DNA from: Warburgia ugandensis
Lineage: Eukaryota > Streptophyta > Magnoliopsida > Canellales > Canellaceae
Assembly (NCBI GenBank): GCA_035236585.1
Contig: CP141137.1
Coordinates: forward strand, 8,944,327-9,008,326
Direction: 5' to 3'
Length of the DNA: 64,000 bases
Position numbers and translations under genes: made by a program. Below, one piece after another: positions 1 through 9,880 of the stretch. Position 1 is the stretch's first letter. The number at the start of each line of letters is the position of its first letter. Under the pieces are notes generated by a model. That model was not told the DNA's origin. It saw nothing but the letters and a program-made list of their open reading frames with translations, and did no database searches.

Positions 1-900
1 AACTAGATTTTTGATTTAAATCTAGGTCTGCCTAAGAGGATCGTGATTTGGACCTCTGTAGCTCCTAAAATCAAGGTTTAAAGGAATAAATGGTCAAAAA
101 AGACCACAATCCATCAAATGGGCCCGCCGCACATGCTCACTGCACGTGGCGGATGCATTCGTGGACGAGCTTCGCGTCAAAACCCGCTCAGGGTAGCGGA
201 CGCTTCTGTGGACGCGCTCTGTGTCAAAACCCCGTTGGGTAGCGGGCACTTCTGTGGAAGCGCTCTGTGCGTGGGGGATGGAATAGGGCATGGCGAGTTC
301 CAGCCTCACTGCATGGTGCGCACGAGTCGCGCCACATGCCCCTGCGCGTGGCGCTCCCTCGTCCATGCGTTTCCTCCTGTTCCGGTCGCCGTTGTTAGAG
401 ACGACAACCGGACTAGTTCGCCGTCGCCAGTGACCCCATGAACTCCGTTTTTTGTGATTTTTACACCCCTGAGTCCTATTTTTCACATACATTCCATTTC
501 CACCTTCAATTTTCTCAAATCTCTCCTAAATCTATCATTTTTTTCACGCTTTTTGTCTCGTTTTCAAAAACTCCCATACTACGGTTTTTGGGGTTTTTCG
601 GCATCCCTAGCCGTCCGATCATCACGAAATTTTGTGGGTTCTTTCCTCTCCTCATCATACACAATATGAACGGTCCAGATCTAAATCTGACACCGTCTCA
701 TCCAATTTTTTTAGTAAAAACAGTAAGCACGAATTTTTGCAAATATCCACATGTTCATGCCATTTTTTCGGCTTTTTAAAGTAAGAAACCTTGAAATTTA
801 ATGCAAAAGGGAAGGGTGGAGTGATCCTACCTCGTTCCCAGCTGTTCCAAGGTGGAGAAATCCGTCGCCGGAGAATCGTCGCCAGTGGGTGGATATTACA
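1..900 (-). repeat. 3' LTR (partial, runs off window)
   Basis: This matches 6737-7621, most closely over 438-900 against about 7163-7621, where differences are scattered and I judge about nine bases in ten identical. It carries two copies of a 47-bp GC-rich unit near 155-255, where the other LTR has three. The part of the LTR farther from the element's start lies outside the window. Confidence 0.8.
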
Positions 901-1370
901 TCCTACCCACCTTATAGAAAATTTCGTCCTCAAAATTCTTTTCATGTCATTCCTTAATAATTTTAGAAACATCCCCACATGATATCATCGTATGGTATCA
1001 TAAGACCCACATATAGTATCATCCTTTTAGAACCAATGTCGATAAACAGTTTCATATCACGTTCTCCTTAGATAACGGCTCATACATATTAAGCAATGTA
1101 TGTTTCAAGCCATTCCGAATCCGCTACTTATATTGTGGTTAAAACACATAATAACCACACATATAATGCCATTTGTACCAATCATACTCTCATCCAAGAG
1201 TTAATCATTTGTTTACATATTTAGCATAATTAAATCACCATGTCAACCAAATTGATGTGTCAGGACTCATATATAGTCAATTCCATGTCAAATCCATTCC
1301 AGCACATACTACCTTATAATTAGGTAGTGTATATCTATCAAACCATATCACATCAACCCCTGAACAGGCA

Positions 1371-1790
1371 ACATGTGCCAATCATAATCAATGCATTTCT
1401 ATGCATCAACAAGCAATCATATGCGAATCAAAATCAGCGTATACTAGCTCAATAATAGGCAATCGTGTGTCAATCAAAATCAGAGCATACCAGCTCAGTA
1501 ACAGGCAGTCACATGCCAATCAAAACTGAATCATATATAGTCATCAACAAGCAATCCATGCCAACCAAATCAGAGCTTACTAGCTCAGCAACAAGCAAGC
1601 ATATACCAGTCGAAATCAATGCATACCAGGTCAACAATAGGCCACTATGTGCCAATCAAAATTAGTGTATCAGCTTAGTAGCAAGCAATCACATGCCAAT
1701 CACATCAGAGCATACCAACTCAGTAACAGGCAACCACATACCAATCAAAATCAGAGCATACTAGCTCAGCAACAGGCAATCACATGCCAA
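1371..1790. repeat. Tandem repeat, about 45-bp unit
   Basis: Around nine degenerate units share a core like ccaatcaaaatcagagcata followed by an agctcag-aacaggcaatcacatg segment. Successive units begin near 1652, 1696 and 1741, giving a 44-45 bp period. It lies inside the retrotransposon interior. Confidence 0.85.
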
Positions 1791-1815
1791 TAATAATAAT
1801 AATAATAATAATAAT
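1789..1815. repeat. (AAT)n microsatellite
   Basis: An uninterrupted run of aat units directly follows the last 45-bp tandem unit. Confidence 0.95.
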
Positions 1816-4800
1816 CATATAGCACAGTCATACTGTGAGTACCTAGAAGCCTGCCACCTAGAAGCTCGCCACCTAGAAGCCTGCTGGTGCCTCGCACACC
1901 CGCCCTCTTAGGCCGCCATCATCGGCTACTCACAAGTATAAGCTAAAATTTTAAGCTGATTACACCAAAGAAAATGCTCTCATACTCAACATACTTTATT
2001 GTCACACTTCTCACACGCATGAGAGATCAGGCTCACGTGTCAACTATAAAACAGTATCCATGTCATTGCTATCCTGGAAAACTCAATCTTCCAGCAATAA
2101 CTATTCACCAGACTAAGGAGACTATCAACCTTAGTCATTAGTTTAACTAGTCTCAAATTATCAAAGTCCCTATAAACTGTATCTCAATCAATCGATGTAC
2201 CTTGGTTAAGAGAATCCATCTTCTTTGACCATCATATAGCAAAAGATGAGTCCTTCAGATACTTAGAATATTACACAAGAACTTCTTGTGTTTATGTACT
2301 TAGAATATTGCACAAGAATTGCTTGTGCTCAGCAAGTTCGTGATATATAGAAAACCTCATTCACTACATAATCATAACTCAGCTCAACAAACTTTAGAAA
2401 TTCAGCCCATTATACCCATACGTACTATCAGTGTACTAAATTCATCGATTTATATGATCCAAAACTTGTAGCAATCATAATGAGTCCTAATAATTGTCTC
2501 AAAGGCATTTAGTCGCAATCATCAGCTACTGATAACCAGACCTCAAATCAATATCCACCAATACAATGCATAATCCAAGACTGATCATACGGATCATCAA
2601 TACATAACAAAGAATATCAATTCTCCACTATGGAGCTATCAATAATCAACAATCCGCACTTAGCAATAAGAATCTATCTTTCTCCTTACAAGGAGGGTTA
2701 GTGCATCTCATGAAGACCCACTAGGTCTATTAATCTCTAGTCGAACAACTACCTTAGTTGAAACCATTCCCACTCAGCCAGGGCCATCCTGTATGGCACT
2801 TTAGAAAATGCCACTCTATCTGATGTCAAATTGATACATAAAAAAATATATCACTCTCATGGCGAAAATCCTAACACCTCCTCAAGAAGATCATAAATCT
2901 TCACCCCCTCTGTGTGCTAAATATGTAATCATTTTATGCCATCCAAAATCACAAAACCCGAACTTAGTACATCAAATGAGCACTATCTTACCTTCAAGGC
3001 AAGGTTAAAGCAAATCTCAAAGATGCCCCTTCTTACTCAGGAGTGAGATCACTAGTTATCTGATTTATCAAAAGTACCTTTCTTCTCACTACAATCAATT
3101 ATCCTCCAACGATGGAATGCATCCACAGGGATAATATCATAATCTCTCAAATCAAGGACAATAAAGTCAGTATCTATCCTCTCACTCATCATCATTTTTC
3201 ACCAGTACTCGTTAGAGGTACTTATAAGTTTCAATAACTTGCCAATCAGTGTCCTAACCTCCAATCCAAGGATCTTTAAATACATATAAAGGCACATTTA
3301 TCAGGGTGCCTACTACAAGTAATGGTAATGATGGTCAAAAGCGTGACATGTACGTAAATGTAAAGGTATCATGATGGATCATCATTACTAACGTGAGGCC
3401 ATCTCTGCTCTGTCTTAAATGTTTGTCTGTCTAACTCATTGTCCATCGGGACAATCTGTAAAAGAATATCATAGTCTCCACTACTAGTACACATTATGTC
3501 TCTCTTTCATATCCCAACACAGTTTAATCAATTGTCGCTGGCTCACTGGCCTCTGCCGTCATATCAATGAAAAGTCTCTTGCCCTTATTAGGCTGACTCG
3601 AACTACCCATGTCTGAGTTTCTGCAGTCAATCTTGACCTAAAAATATCCCTCTTACATAGAGGTTATGTCTACCACCTTGCAACCAGTGTAGAATGTGAC
3701 ACAATCATCTTATTCCTCAATACAGTTGTCAACATATGACAATCTATCCATGTTCTCCGTCTTCATGGTGAAGGAGTTAGGGCAAGTCTCTTCCACTAAG
3801 TATACTGGTTCAATACTATTAAATTATTTAATTTCTCTACTCTGCAACAACAACCCTCATAATATCATTAGTTGTTCACAAGGCGAAGGTATATATATTA
3901 TCACAGGCCTTTCTAAGAGCCTTCTATATAAAGATCTCAATAATGGAGGAACACATCTTCTCGACTAATCATCCTTAAAATCTTTGTAATTACATTTTCA
4001 GTGTCCTCACTTCCGCTATTCCACTTTCTTGAACTAATGAATTATTTCATAGTCATATTAATCAAAATCATTTACAAGATTTATTTCACACCCAAGGAAA
4101 TTTACCTTTATAATACTTCCTTAATCATCGGAAACCACACTATCATCTCTGTTAGTGTTGGATGTAAATCAATCATAATTAATTTTGTCTTGCCTCATTC
4201 ACTTCGTATGTTTTTCTTTCTAGTTGATTTATTACAAAATCATTTCTATCCAATAATTATTCATACAATTTAGTCATCATGCCCTGCAAGTAATATATAC
4301 TTCAAATTATAATTAAAACCTTTTTTCTTTCTTTCTTTTTCTCACCTTATTCTCATAGCAATATCCATTCTTCACATCAACTTCAATAAATCTCTCTCCA
4401 CTTAATTCACATCATGGCTACTAACTATTATCAAAAGGTGTTGTTATCTCCTTCAAATGCTATGTCTCCTATCATAATTGAAAACCCTCAGAACAATTTA
4501 TAAGCATCTACTTTTCATTAACGATAAGCTTCCAACACCTATTTATACACTAAACTCACTAGTTTTCGTCTCAAAGTTCGATATTTTATCTATAGGGCAC
4601 TAAGATCCTATTTCATCAATTTCCAATGATTTTTTCAATATTATAATTTATTCATCAATAAATCTGCTTCAAGTTTAAACTGACACTACACTACTCTCAA
4701 CTCTTTTTTTTTTTTTTTTCAAGTTCTTGGTAGTTGTAACCATTTCTGATCCTTCCCCATTTTCATCATACTATTATCATTACAAAAATTGTCAGTCTTT

Positions 4801-5164
4801 TTCCAATAGTTACACGCACCATCCAAGTTAGAAACTTGGCTATCAAAAGCAATGCAATTGAATATATCTTCTATCATATATTAAAGTTCTCACTAAGAGA
4901 ACTACCTTAAAATCTTCATTCTGATTCATGACTATAAGAATCATGTACTTCCCTAAAAAATGCACTTCCTTGTGCTCATACAAGTACTTAAGGTCGCAAT
5001 TTCCTTAAGAAAGTTTGCCAATCTCCATGGCATTAGCTATTTTACGATCATCGACATCACTCACATGACTTGTCTCTGTAACTCATATTTAGGAAACTGC
5101 CTCACCTCATGGACTATATGTGACCTTTGAATTTGTTGGAGTGGCTGTGATGGAGTAGACTTGG

Positions 5165-5176
5165 GCCCTGATACCA
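5165..5176 (-). other. Primer binding site (Met-tRNA type)
   Basis: The minus strand reads TGGTATCAGGGC, close to the usual plant retrotransposon site TGGTATCAGAGC. It is five bases inside the LTR end, which fixes the element's orientation. Confidence 0.75.
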
Positions 5177-6104
5177 AACTGTGACACCCCAGGTTTTTAT
5201 ACACACTAAAATAATAATTTCTAAAAATAATAGTCCGGATCCCTGTTTTTGAAAGAAACATTTCTAAAGTGACCAAAAATGAAAACTTAAACAAAAGCAT
5301 TTCTTTCAAAGTCCGGGGAGTCATACAACTACAAAACTACGGATTTAACAGTGAAATGAAATACCATTTCCACCGAAAATCCGACAGAGTTTCCTCTGAA
5401 ATTTGGATCATTGCATATGACCAGTGCAATACAAAATCACCTGATAAACAAGGTATAATACATATCATAAGGGAGACTCAGTCTCCACACCCATCCACAA
5501 TCCAAGGTTGTTTGCAATAAAATGTACTCGTACAATGGATAAGAAAATATAGTCACGATAAAACACCTAGGGTCCCTCCATACAGCCATCACATCCAACA
5601 TACATTCACGTTCTGATATCCAGGTCACATTACATTTTTTAACTAAAGTACAGCCCATACTCAAAACCCAAAGTGAGGTCTTGAACAAACCTGGTCATCT
5701 CTAAACATCGTCTGTGCTTCGCTGGAAAGCTGCCATCACTTTTACCTGCTCTATCAACACGTCAACCTATTGTCACTCTCTGTATCTGAGGCATTGCCTC
5801 AGCAAGCTATGCTTGTACAGGTAATATACATTCAAAGCAACTTAATAAAACAAAGCATATGGTGCAATGCATAAAGATCATAAAATGATCAAACATAATA
5901 TAAAGTCGTAAATCACACGATAAAGGACGTACCATGTCCATGCAATAAATAAGATATCATCAACCATGATATCAGGACATACACAATCCGAGAAAAGTTA
6001 GAAACACATGAATGCATGTTAAAAATATCAACATCATACACAGTCAAACCCTATGAGTGTCTCAAGTACATTTACGGCAATGTGGGGTCAGCTCTCTATA
6101 CCAT

Positions 6105-6280
6105 CCGCTTTCACCCTTGCACCCTCACGGGCACTCAGGCACTCACGTGAACTATGCGCACCACTTTCACTTTCACCCTTTCACCCTCATAGGCACTCAG
6201 ACACCCATGAGAAGTCGCGTTGCATACCCGCTTTCACCCTTTCACCCTCACGGGCACTCAGGCACTCACGGGGTAAAGAA
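6105..6280. repeat. Tandem repeat, about 62-bp unit
   Basis: Three units centred on ctttcaccctttcaccctca and gggcactcaggcactcac begin near 6106, 6168 and 6230. They lie inside the 5' LTR. Confidence 0.85.
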
Positions 6281-6883
6281 ATTGCATCCTACCACAGGAT
6301 CCATAGTCTCACATATCAAGTCAGAGCGACTCCCACATGTCAAGAAGACAAAAAATCAAGTGAATATCACGAACGATATCACAAACAGTGCATGCAATAA
6401 TCACCAGAAAGATAGCATGCACATGAAATGCTACATGTTGAAATCAATCTCATGCATATGGTAGGGCATAAATCACATGCCTCAAAAACTCAAATCACTA
6501 AATCACCATTTGGGAATCATAAAAATTTTGAATGAAATCACCTACCTCAGTATCGCAATATCTCTAAACAAACACGTAACCAATATCAAGGTGTATGCCC
6601 TGATGTACCTGTTAGGACATAAATCATATCATGGTTAATGCATATAACCAAAATCTAAAGCCTGATCATCTATTGATCAGCTCGATCTGACTTATCTAAT
6701 AGCATTTAGTAGTTTTGCTATTAAAAAGTTACTCAAAATTAGATTTTTGTCTTAAATCTAGGTCCGTCTTGTTGAGACGATCACAACGCCTCTTTCGGAT
6801 CATGATTTGGACCTCTGTAAAAAAGACCAAAATCCAGCAAATGGGCCATCTGCAAGCGCGCATTGCGCGTGGCGGGCACATCA

Positions 6884-7030
6884 GTGGACGTGCTTCGCGT
6901 CAGAACCCGCTTAGGGTAGCGGGCGCTTTTGTGGACGCGCTCTGCGTCAGAACTCGCTCAGGGTAGCGGGCGCTTTTGTGGACGCGCTCTGCGTCAGAAC
7001 CCTGCTGGGTAACAGGCGCTTTTGTGGAAG
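6884..7030. repeat. Tandem repeat, 47-bp GC-rich unit
   Basis: Units beginning gtggacg at 6884, 6931 and 6978, with a fourth start (gtggaag) at 7025, are spaced exactly 47 bp apart. The matching block in the other LTR has one unit fewer. Confidence 0.9.
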
Positions 7031-7621
7031 CGTTCTACGAGTGGGGGACGGAACAGCGTGCGTGGCGCGTTCTAGCCTCACCACGTGGCATGCACGAGTT
7101 GCACCATGTGCCCTTGCACGTGGCGCGACCGGACTGGTTCGCCATCGCCATTGACCCAGGTACTCCGTTTTTTGTGATTTTTACACCTCTGAGTCCGGTT
7201 TTTCACGTACATTCAATTTCCACCTTCAATTTTTCCAAATCTCTTCCAAATCTATCATTTTTTTCACGCTTTTTGTCTCGTTTTCAAAAACTCCCATGTA
7301 CGGTTTTTGGGGTTTTTCGGATTCCTTAGCCGTTTGATCATTACGAAATTTTGTGGGTTCTTTTCTCTCCTCATCATACATAATGTGAACAGTTTAGATC
7401 TAAATCTGACACCGTCTCCTCCAATTTTTTTTAGTAAAAACAATAAGCACGAATATTTGCAAATATCCACATGTTCATGCCATTTTTCTGGCTTTTAAAA
7501 GTTAAGAAACCTTGAAATTTAACACAAAAGGGAAGGGTGGAGTGATCCTACCTCGTTCCCGGCTGTTCTAAGGTGGAGAAATCCGTCGCCGGAGAATCGT
7601 CGCTAGTGGGTGGATATTACA

Positions 7622-7712
7622 GTACGGCTTCGTACTATACGCCCTTCGTAGTCCACCCCCTTCCCTGGACCCCGCAATATGCGGTAGCTTCGTGCACTGG
7701 GCTGCCCTTTTT
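7622..7712 (+). mobile_element. Au-type SINE, 3' half only
   Basis: The sequence starts at the equivalent of the gtaaggctgcgtac core of the other SINE copies and continues to the usual gcttcgtgcactgggctgccctttt end. The 5' tRNA-like half is missing because the retrotransposon LTR edge (7621) abuts here. Confidence 0.85.
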
Positions 7713-8921
7713 AATCTCATTCTCTCTTCTAATAAGTTACTTATGTAGCTTATGTAGCTTTTCATGTGACTCATTTTCTGTCTTGTGGCTGATGGTTTTG
7801 GCTGATATTGACAGGTTAATACAGCACAATATTTTGTATGGTTCTTCTGTCTGTTTCCTCTGATTCTACCATGGAGCAACATGAGGCTTAAATGGAAAGG
7901 TTTGATTTGTATGTTGTTGTGGATGGGAGCTCAGATCCATTGGCTGATGTGGGGTTAACTGTTGGAACTCAAAGGCAAGAATGTCTTTGTTCATCTGTGG
8001 TTGGCAAGCATGCTATTCTTGGCTGCAAACTCGTTGGTTCTTATCATGATAATCAGAAACCACAGATGCTCGCCAACTTTCACACGATTGGCAGGAAAAG
8101 ATTCCACCATTGCCAGCAAGATTGAGTAAACTTGTTTTCTTCTTCTTGGGTTTCTCTCTCTGTAACTTGAATTAACTTTTGTTTCTTTTGCACTTTCTTT
8201 TCCTACTTCGACTAAAAAATTTATATGGCGTCAGTAGTTGTTCACACTGCCCCAGCACTGTTCTACAAATAACTTGCTGTTGATTTTAAGATTTTTACCT
8301 TAAGCTTAGCAAGAAGTAGCTGTGACAATCATTATAGTAGCTGACACTACAGGCGGTCATCGTCATCAAGACATTATCCCGATTATGGGTGGCCACATCA
8401 ATCTTGTTCCTCCATTCCTTGCTGTAGGAGGTAATTTACAATGAAATGGGGTGGTAATAGGTGATGGAATTGTGTGCACGTATCATTTGAAATGGTTGCA
8501 AATTTGCAATCATATTAGTGATGATGGGCATGTCCAAATATAATAAAGGGCAGCTTGGTACACAAAACTCCACGCATGTAGGTAGCCTTACCTTGCATTT
8601 TGCATGTTCAATACTTTCTTCTCTTGGGACTACGATCATCCAACGATTGGGAGTTATATATAGAAGAAAAGGCTTAAAAGGCAGGGATAGTCGTGCTCTT
8701 TTCCTGCAGGCCAGATACTTTGAGAGGCCACGTGTTCCACATAGAAATGATCAGATCGTTCCATCTAGTCTGTAATGGCCATTTGCTCTCTTTTATCTTT
8801 GATATATGAAAAATCGGTAACACTTGTCCTATCGATATCTCATTCTCTGGTTGTGTAGGATTCAACAGCTGGATCAGGCCAAACACACAAACACATGTAG
8901 AGAGAGTTAGCAAAGGATGCA
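7713..8921. other. Intergenic stretch with one unassigned ORF
   Basis: The longest open frame is 7892-8125 (+), 77 codons from an ATG. It contains histidine- and cysteine-bearing stretches but matches no family I know, and it ends without a clear exon border. It could be a gene relic or chance. Nothing else is seen. Confidence 0.4.
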
Positions 8922-9102
8922 GCCCCCAGTGCACAAAGCTCTCACCTATGTGGGGTTCAGGGAAGGGGCGGACCACAAGAGCCTAAATTACACAGCCTTA
9001 CCTTACATTTTACAAGAGGCTGTTTTCATGCTTGGAACTCGTGACCTCAAGGTCACACGATAATAACTTTTACCATTGTGCCAAGGTTTCCCTTCAGTTG
9101 GT
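8922..9102 (-). mobile_element. Au-type SINE, full length
   Basis: The minus strand carries the box-B region GACCTCAAGGTCA, the central CAAGAGGCTG segment and the terminal GGGGGCTGC. It is flanked by a 10-bp direct repeat aaaggatgca (8912-8921 and 9103-9112), a target-site duplication. Confidence 0.9.
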
Positions 9103-9322
9103 AAAGGATGCATTCAATTATAAATTAGAGAAAAAAGCTTGAAGAACTCGAAAAAAGAAGGATAAAGATAAAAAAAAAAGAAAAAAGCATCAGGTGACAG
9201 TTGCTCAGTGGATTAGTGCTTATTTTTCAAAGAAACATGTCTAATAATTTGAACCAATAAACAATTGGGTCACCATGCTTTGCATAAGGTGAATTATTAG
9301 TTTACAGTCTAACAAAATGCAT

Positions 9323-9465
9323 AGAAGGGGAGCCTTAGGCACAGCGGTAAAAGTTGATGTTGTGTGACCTTGAGGTGAAGGGTTTAAGGCATAGAATTAA
9401 TCTTTTGCAAAATGCAAGATAAGGCTGCCTACTATAGGCCCTTGTGGTCCGCCCTTGCCCTTTTT
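9323..9465 (+). mobile_element. Au-type SINE lacking its 3' segment
   Basis: It begins gaaggggagccttaggcaca and runs to ggtccgcccttgccctttt, skipping the usual proximal tail (cggacc...gcttcgtgcaccgggctgc). A 17-bp direct repeat agtctaacaaaatgcat flanks it (9306-9322 and 9466-9482), so this shortened form may be the unit that inserted. Confidence 0.88.
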
Positions 9466-9530
9466 AGTCTAACAAAATGCATGGATTCACAAAAACTCAT
9501 AGAGAAGAATGAAAGCGGAGCGACAAATTA

Positions 9531-9553
9531 ATAAATATATATATATATAAAAA
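9531..9553 (+). promoter_or_regulatory. AT repeat / TATA-like stretch upstream of PPR gene
   Basis: A run of alternating at ends in atataaaaagg about 330 bases before the PPR start codon. It could serve as a TATA element or be a plain microsatellite. Position alone supports the promoter reading. Confidence 0.3.
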
Positions 9554-9880
9554 GGAAGGGTACAGGAAATTGGGTAGTAAACATTGGAAACTAACATTTA
9601 CCGGCGGTAATTTTCGCCAGAAGATGAGAATCCGCCGATAAAACTCAACACTAAACCTCTTTTCCCCAAACTCACACACGTGCACGTTGATGTGCACTTG
9701 CTATTTACTAGTTCTTTTGAGAAGAGGTTACCGTTGCACTCACCGCGCGCGTAAAGGCTCCAATCTCCATAATTTGCTCCGCAGCCCAAAAATGTTGGCC
9801 ACTTACCTGCATCATAATTTCATGACTTGACTTGCTTGATATCATTATTCGAAGAAAGATATGCTCTCGTTTCACTGACA

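Larger units (their letters stand above)
901..5181 (-). mobile_element. Retrotransposon internal region
   Basis: Bounded by the purine tract (901-914) and the Met-tRNA primer site (5165-5176). Stops occur in all frames every few hundred bases at most. It contains a 45-bp tandem repeat (about 1371-1790), an AAT microsatellite and a T-run near 4700. No zinc knuckle, reverse transcriptase or integrase motif was seen on either strand. Confidence 0.65.
1..7621 (-). mobile_element. LTR retrotransposon, Ty3/gypsy-like, no gag-pol seen
   Basis: Two related blocks (1-900 and about 6737-7621) both end outward in ggatattaca, so on the minus strand each LTR begins TGTAATATCC. Just inside the left copy, minus-strand bases 914-901 form a purine-rich tract (AAGGTGGGTAGGA) preceded by GAGGACGAAATTTTC, the layout expected before the 3' LTR of plant Ty3/gypsy elements. 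At 5165-5176 the minus strand reads TGGTATCAGGGC, a primer site for initiator Met tRNA, five bases inside an LTR end ...GGTGTCA. The element is therefore minus-strand, with its 5' LTR at 5182-7621 and its 3' LTR running off the window. The roughly 4.3 kb interior has no open reading frame with recognisable capsid, protease, reverse transcriptase or integrase, so it is decayed or non-autonomous. Assignment to Ty3/gypsy rests on termini only. Confidence 0.8.
5182..7621 (-). repeat. 5' LTR, about 2.4 kb
   Basis: On the minus strand it runs from TGTAATATCC at 7621 to GGGTGTCA at 5182, so it has TG...CA ends. The length suits the long-LTR Ty3/gypsy lineages, which is inference. Two internal tandem arrays are present: three units of about 62 bp (6105-6280) and about three units of 47 bp (6884-7030). 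Confidence 0.7.

Noticed and set aside
118-441. ORF in GC-rich LTR sequence
   Set aside because: It lies in the LTR tandem units, overlaps frames on both strands and is not matched as protein by the second LTR copy.
1371-1790. Possible CRISPR-like array
   Set aside because: Repeats are degenerate, contiguous with no unique spacers, and lie inside a plant retrotransposon.
9827-9880. Upstream extension of the PPR frame to 9827
   Set aside because: The frame opens there with TTG, not ATG; the first ATG is at 9881 and begins a targeting-peptide-like sequence.
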